Positions 15,465-19,100 of a stretch of DNA of 19,100 bases are shown piece after piece. Location of the stretch: the NCBI GenBank assembly GCA_964610765.1, contig CAZSWS010000060.1, forward strand, positions 1 through 19,100, read 5' to 3'. Positions within the stretch are counted from its first letter, which is position 1. Each line of letters begins with the position of its first letter. The position numbers were made by a program, and so were the translations under genes. The DNA comes from CAZSWS01 sp964610765. GTDB taxonomy: Bacteria; Bacteroidota; Bacteroidia; Bacteroidales; Tannerellaceae. The notes below the pieces were generated by a model, which worked only from the letters and a program-made list of their open reading frames with translations, searched no databases and was not told where the DNA came from.

Positions 15465-15923
15465 GTTTTTTATATTTTAAAAATCAAGCTTTTATTTGTT
15501 TTCTTTATGAAACGAAGCATGATTTTTTGTTAAATCACTCAAATCCATAAAAATAAAAAATCTGCGATGTTACGATTGCGTTATAAATATGTAAAGGTGT
15601 ACGTGATTGCTCACGCAATTCCATACGACCTTAGTGTAAAGAAATAAACATTTAGTTGATTAACTATTCCGAATTGTGTCTTCTTGATATGAATCGCCAC
15701 CTGAAAGTCTTAATGTTATTGAACCATTATGTAGCTTCTTTTTAAGCTAATCATTGAAGCAAACCCCCTTGTTGAATGCTGTCTTTTTATGTATAATTAG
15801 GAATTATTAACGCACTCTTTGGCTGATAAAAGAAATGCAGCAAAGGGTGTTTGCAAACAAATTCAATATTATACATTAATTAGGTTAAATATTGTGTAAT
15901 ATCAGCCAATTATGAGAGATTTT

Positions 15924-15965
15924 AAAAAGGGTATAGTCTTTTTGTAAAAACAATATACCCTTTTT
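15924..15965. repeat. Long imperfect hairpin
   Basis: Perfect 12-bp arms AAAAAGGGTATA (15924-15935) and TATACCCTTTTT (15954-15965) enclose 18 nt that contain a further TTTTT/AAAAA pair. Because it has A-runs on one side and T-runs on the other, it could act as an intrinsic terminator in either direction. No gene ends near it. It could also be a remnant of a small mobile element. Confidence 0.6.
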
Positions 15966-16004
15966 GAGAAATGTCAGTAGTCTTTTTTCAAAATGTCAGT
16001 ATTC
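15961..16004. repeat. 22-bp tandem duplication
   Basis: Two adjacent 22-bp units (15961-15982 and 15983-16004) agree at 18 of 22 positions and share the core AAATGTCAGTA. The first unit starts within the right arm of the neighbouring hairpin. TAGTCTTTTT also occurs both inside the hairpin (15934-15943) and at 15978-15987. The regular two-turn spacing would suit a protein-binding site; the function is unknown. Confidence 0.5.
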
Positions 16005-16044
16005 ATTTTGCTCTAAAGTAGAAACATTAATTAACACAAAAAAG

Positions 16045-16082
16045 AAAGGCTGTAGCTAGTTTGTAGTAGCTACAGCCTTTTT
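16045..16082. terminator. Bidirectional intrinsic terminator-like hairpin
   Basis: A perfect 14-bp stem, AAAGGCTGTAGCTA (16045-16058) with TAGCTACAGCCTTT (16067-16080), closes an 8-nt loop and runs into a T-tract (16078-16082). On the minus strand the stem is followed by TTTCTTTTTT, so it would also terminate leftward transcription. No annotated gene ends beside it, so it may bound an unseen small RNA or insulate the cas operon from the region to the right. Confidence 0.75.
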
Positions 16083-16084
16083 AA

Positions 16085-16276
16085 GCTGTTGACGATTTCG
16101 CTTTTTGTAAGCCGAATCCCGATCGTCAGGTAAGATTTGTGGAAATCTATCCACTATGGAGCAAGTGCAAAACCGGTCATAAGAGCAAGGCTAAACTTTC
16201 CGGTAAAGAAAAGCCTTTAAGGGCAGCTCCTTTAAGAAGAGTTGCTTGCCTTTGCTGTGACTGGTTGACTCACTGA
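16085..16276 (+). other. GC-richer island with open frame and inverted repeats
   Basis: Two sampled 60-base lines here are 43-45% GC, against about 22% at 16321-16380. One plus-strand frame stays open for 63 codons from just after a TAA at 16082 to a TGA at 16274-16276, but it has no ATG. Its translation includes GHKSKAKLSGKEKPLRAAPL, which I do not recognise. The DNA also has inverted pairs TGACGAT/ATCGTCA (16090-16096, 16122-16128) and AGATTT/AAATCT (16133-16138, 16143-16148). It may be a decayed gene fragment or a structured RNA; the evidence does not decide. Confidence 0.35.
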
Positions 16277-16504
16277 AATATATAGGATGTTTAAGGTTCT
16301 TGTTGTCATTTCTTTCTATATTTTAACTCAAATATACAACTATATTTTCTATTGTCCATATATTTTTCGCTTTTAACAGTGTTTTTTATCCATGTGAGTT
16401 TTTCGAAGTAAATATCTCATGTCTTTACATCATAAGACGATGCAGGATAGAGTCAATTTTATCCATCACCAACTTACTACCATCGTGTAAAAGTATTTAA
16501 TCTA

Positions 16505-16535
16505 TTTGATGGTAAACGAACTATGTTTATCTTCG
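16505..16535 (+). promoter_or_regulatory. Promoter of the lipoprotein gene
   Basis: TTTG (16505-16508), exactly 19 nt, then TATCTTCG (16528-16535) is one mismatch from the Bacteroidota consensus TTTG-N19-TAnnTTTG. Transcription would start near 16541, giving a 5' leader of roughly 54 nt before the ATG at 16595. Confidence 0.5.
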
Positions 16536-16594
16536 TTGGTCATTATGCACCCGTGAATGACTTGACTTTGAATGAAAATACTATATATTGAAAA

Positions 16595-19063
16595 ATGAAA
16601 AAACTACTCACACTCTGTTTGCTGACCGGACTTATCAGTTGCTCCAGTTTGCATAAGAAAGAAACGAAAGACCAGATATCTGGAGTTTATCCCCATTTGG
16701 CTTATTACAACAATGAAGGTGAGTGTGGAACAGGGGCAGTTGTGCCTTGGAATAATAGCCTATGGGTTATTACGTATGGACCGCATCTGCCAAACGGGTC
16801 GTCAGACAAACTATATGAGATAACACCTGATTTGAAGATGACTATACGGGATGAAAGCATAGGAGGTACACCCGCTAACCGAATGATTCATCAAGAAACT
16901 AAGCAATTGTTTATAGGTCCGTATGCTATTGATGCACAGGGAAAAGTGCGGAGCATTCCATATTCAGTAATGCCTGGTAGACACACCGGTAATGCACGCC
17001 ATTTAACGGATCCGGCAAATAAAATTTATTATGGTACGATGGAGGAGGGTTTTTATGAAGTGGATGTACACGCTCTTGCTGTTAAGGAATTGTATAATGA
17101 TGGAAACCCCAATACAGAATATAGAAAAAACAACCCGGATGCTGTAAAGGCTTCTTTGCCGGGTGTGCATGGGAAAGGATTATATTCCGGACAAGGGGTG
17201 ATGTTGTTCACCAATAATGGAGAAGGAACGGAAGAGGCTCGTCGCAAATTTGATGTAGAAGCCGGTGCCTTGGCAGAGTGGGATGGAAAAGATTGGAAAA
17301 CAGTCCGTCGCAATCAATTTGTTGAAGTGACCGGGCCGGGAGGAATCTATGGAAATGAAAATCCGGATACAGATCCTTTATGGGCAACCGGCTGGGATCA
17401 TAAGTCGGTCATTTTAGGTGTGCGTGAGCCGGACAAAGGATGGAGTTTTTACCGATTACCTAAAGCGAGTCATAGTTATGATGGCGCGCATGGCTGGAAT
17501 ACCGAGTGGCCACGGATACGGGATGTAGGTACTGAAAATGCTCCTGATTACTTGATGACGATGCATGGGATGTTTTGGCGTTTTCCGCAAACGTTTACTT
17601 CCGGTAACTCAGCCGGTATAGTCCCCCGAACGGCTTATTTAAAAGTAATCGGTGACTATACAAGGTGGAATGAACAGTTAGTTTTTGGGTGTGATGACTC
17701 GGCGCAAAAAGAGTTCTTGAATAAAAGAAAAGCGAAAGGCTCGATTGAAGGTCCCGGTCAGTCAAACTCCAATCTTTGGTTTACCTCCTTAACAAAACCG
17801 GATGAGCTAGGTCCGGCAACGGCTGAAGGAGCGGTATGGATTAAAGAAACTGTCAATTCGGACAAAGCATCGGAGCCCTTTTTATTTAGTGGATGGGAGC
17901 AACGTGCGGGATGGATTAAAAACGAAGGAGAAGTTGTCACAACGTTTACGTATGAAGTAGATACAAAAGGGACGAATGAGTGGACGGAGTTAAAGGTTGT
18001 TTCTTTACAACCGGGCGAGTCTGCTTTTACGGCGTTTAAAAAATCGGATACGGGCGTTTGGATTCGTTTGAAAGCCGATACAAACACGATGGCAACGGCA
18101 AGTTTTTCCTATACTTCTGTTGATAAAAGAGGATTAAAACCATCGAGCCTGTTTAATGGACTAACAGCGGTTCAATCGGACGTTACTCAGGGGGGCATTT
18201 TATATGGTTTAGGAGATAATAGGCGAGCGTTGGGACTTTTGGCTAATACCGTGGAAGGAAGTGCTGCCCAAGAGGTCGCTTATTACGAAATGAACGACAA
18301 ATTTGAACTGGTACGTAAAGATGATGCGAAGACGGCTTCTTTTATTCGTGAGAAATTTGCCATTCCCCAACAAGTTGTGACGATTGATGAGTCATCTGTT
18401 TTGGTTGTGGATGATTTGAATCGTCGCTGGCGTTTACCTCTGGGTGACGCCGCCTATACCTCACTGACAGATAAAGGGCTGTTACGTATTTGTAGAGAAG
18501 TAGCTACCGAGCGTGACTTGCTTAATTGCTGTGGTACGTTTTATGAATTGCCGGCTGAGAATGCAGATGGGTATGCTAAAATTCGCCCCATCACATCCCA
18601 CAATTATCGTATAAATGATTATGCTTCATATAGAGGAATGTTAGTTATGACCGGCGTTTCTCCAAACGAAGGAAAGAAAAACCCCCACATTATTGTATCT
18701 GATGATAAGCAAGCTGCTGTTTGGGTAGGAGTGATAGATGATTTATGGGAGATGGGTAAACCTGTTGGTAAAGGAGGACCATGGAAAAACACAGCTGTGA
18801 AGAAAGGAATACCTTCAGATCCTTATTTGATAGGCTTTTACGATAAAAAAGAATTGCTCCTTTCGCATACAGGAAATGAAACTGTTTCATTCACCATCGA
18901 AGTAGACCCAACCGGAAATGGAGATTGGATGGCGTATGCCACACATGAAGTAGCCGGTGGGAAAGAATTTAAATTATTGTTTCCGGATGCTTTTCAAGCA
19001 AGATGGATACGCTTTGTTGCCGATAAAGAAGTGACGGCAACTGCTTGGCTGGAATATAAATAA
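16595..19063 (+). CDS. Large lipoprotein of unknown function
   Basis: An 822-aa protein with a clear lipoprotein signal: KK at 2-3, a hydrophobic core, and the lipobox LISC with Cys16. No acidic surface-export motif follows the Cys, so inner-leaflet/periplasmic placement is as likely as surface display. The body from about 30 to 420 has repeated aromatic- and Gly-rich beta segments (SLWVITYGP, QLFIGPYAID, KIYYGTMEEGFYEVD), which suggest a beta-propeller-like fold. Two related beta modules occur at about 428-507 and 751-822. Both contain an EVD..G...W segment, a V..G(E/K) turn, then WIR..AD. I do not recognise the family. Such proteins in Bacteroidota often belong to glycan-use loci. It is probably unrelated to the CRISPR locus. 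Confidence 0.85.
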   Translation: MKKLLTLCLLTGLISCSSLHKKETKDQISGVYPHLAYYNNEGECGTGAVVPWNNSLWVITYGPHLPNGSSDKLYEITPDLKMTIRDESIGGTPANRMIHQETKQLFIGPYAIDAQGKVRSIPYSVMPGRHTGNARHLTDPANKIYYGTMEEGFYEVDVHALAVKELYNDGNPNTEYRKNNPDAVKASLPGVHGKGLYSGQGVMLFTNNGEGTEEARRKFDVEAGALAEWDGKDWKTVRRNQFVEVTGPGGIYGNENPDTDPLWATGWDHKSVILGVREPDKGWSFYRLPKASHSYDGAHGWNTEWPRIRDVGTENAPDYLMTMHGMFWRFPQTFTSGNSAGIVPRTAYLKVIGDYTRWNEQLVFGCDDSAQKEFLNKRKAKGSIEGPGQSNSNLWFTSLTKPDELGPATAEGAVWIKETVNSDKASEPFLFSGWEQRAGWIKNEGEVVTTFTYEVDTKGTNEWTELKVVSLQPGESAFTAFKKSDTGVWIRLKADTNTMATASFSYTSVDKRGLKPSSLFNGLTAVQSDVTQGGILYGLGDNRRALGLLANTVEGSAAQEVAYYEMNDKFELVRKDDAKTASFIREKFAIPQQVVTIDESSVLVVDDLNRRWRLPLGDAAYTSLTDKGLLRICREVATERDLLNCCGTFYELPAENADGYAKIRPITSHNYRINDYASYRGMLVMTGVSPNEGKKNPHIIVSDDKQAAVWVGVIDDLWEMGKPVGKGGPWKNTAVKKGIPSDPYLIGFYDKKELLLSHTGNETVSFTIEVDPTGNGDWMAYATHEVAGGKEFKLLFPDAFQARWIRFVADKEVTATAWLEYK

Positions 19064-19093
19064 TATACTTATAAAACGATTAATTTATCACGT

Positions 19094-19100
19094 ATGAAAC
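19094..19100 (+). CDS. Possible start of next gene, cut by window end
   Basis: ATGAAAC at 19094-19100, 30 bp after the lipoprotein stop, could begin a co-transcribed downstream gene. Only two codons are visible, so nothing can be said about the product. Confidence 0.2.

Larger units (their letters stand above)
15330..16594. other. Gene-free spacer between cas operon and lipoprotein gene
   Basis: About 1.27 kb separates two divergent genes. It is strongly AT-rich, apart from a richer island at about 16085-16276. I see no convincing gene, tRNA or CRISPR array. It holds paired short repeats near cas6 (15413-15464), a long hairpin (15924-15965) touching a 22-bp tandem repeat (15961-16004), a terminator-like hairpin (16045-16082), and a promoter for the lipoprotein gene (16505-16535). 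The three central elements have no gene beside them that would need a terminator, so a small RNA or a decayed insertion is possible. Confidence 0.6.

Noticed and set aside
15707..15714. GTCTTAAT, the same first eight bases as the edge repeat read on the plus strand, in the spacer right of cas6
   Set aside because: The match stops after eight bases, there is no second copy nearby and no spacer pattern; most likely chance in AT-rich DNA.
15330..16594. Insertion sequence or transposase in the long spacer
   Set aside because: No recognisable transposase reading frame or paired terminal inverted repeats with target duplication; only the local hairpins are supported.

Overview
The window looks like a chromosome segment from a Bacteroidota member, probably Bacteroidales. 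The reasons are a promoter matching the Bacteroidota consensus (TTTG-N19-TAnnTTTG) exactly, a primase-like protein of the BT4734/VirE-N type, a Bacteroides-style lipoprotein, and AT-rich spacers. Species is not resolvable by eye.

Positions 1-15329 hold a complete CRISPR-Cas type III locus. A single CRISPR repeat lies at the left edge (1-37), followed by an AT-rich leader (38-199). Thirteen genes then run leftward on the minus strand, with gaps of 54 bp or less and several overlaps, so they probably form one operon. In transcription order they are: cas6; an HD-less cas10 with an intact GGDD cyclase motif; a small Csm3-like Cas7; a Csx10-like double RAMP; a fused Cas7-Cas7 protein; a 133-aa TIGR04423-like protein; a 671-aa TIGR03986-type RAMP; a Card1/Can2-like CARF nuclease; a Csx1/TM1812-type CARF-HEPN RNase; a 118-aa small protein, possibly a ring nuclease; a RecD2/Pif1-like helicase; cas1; a VirE-N/AEP primase-polymerase-like protein; and cas2 with an N-terminal extension. 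The backbone is nearest to subtype III-D but is not canonical.

The inferred scheme is as follows. Cas6 processes the crRNA. Cas10 and the RAMP proteins bind target RNA, and Cas10 makes cyclic oligoadenylate. The two CARF effectors then degrade nucleic acid, and the 118-aa protein may tune or end the signal. The downstream half is an expanded adaptation module in which Cas1-Cas2 is joined by a primase-polymerase and a helicase.

Positions 15330-16594 contain no gene. They do hold a long hairpin next to a 22-bp tandem repeat, a strong bidirectional terminator-like hairpin, and a GC-richer island. Positions 16595-19063 carry, on the plus strand, a large lipoprotein of unknown function that looks unrelated to CRISPR. 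The most unusual element is the primase-polymerase plus helicase adaptation module, set in one operon with a composite III-D-like effector and a two-armed cOA response.
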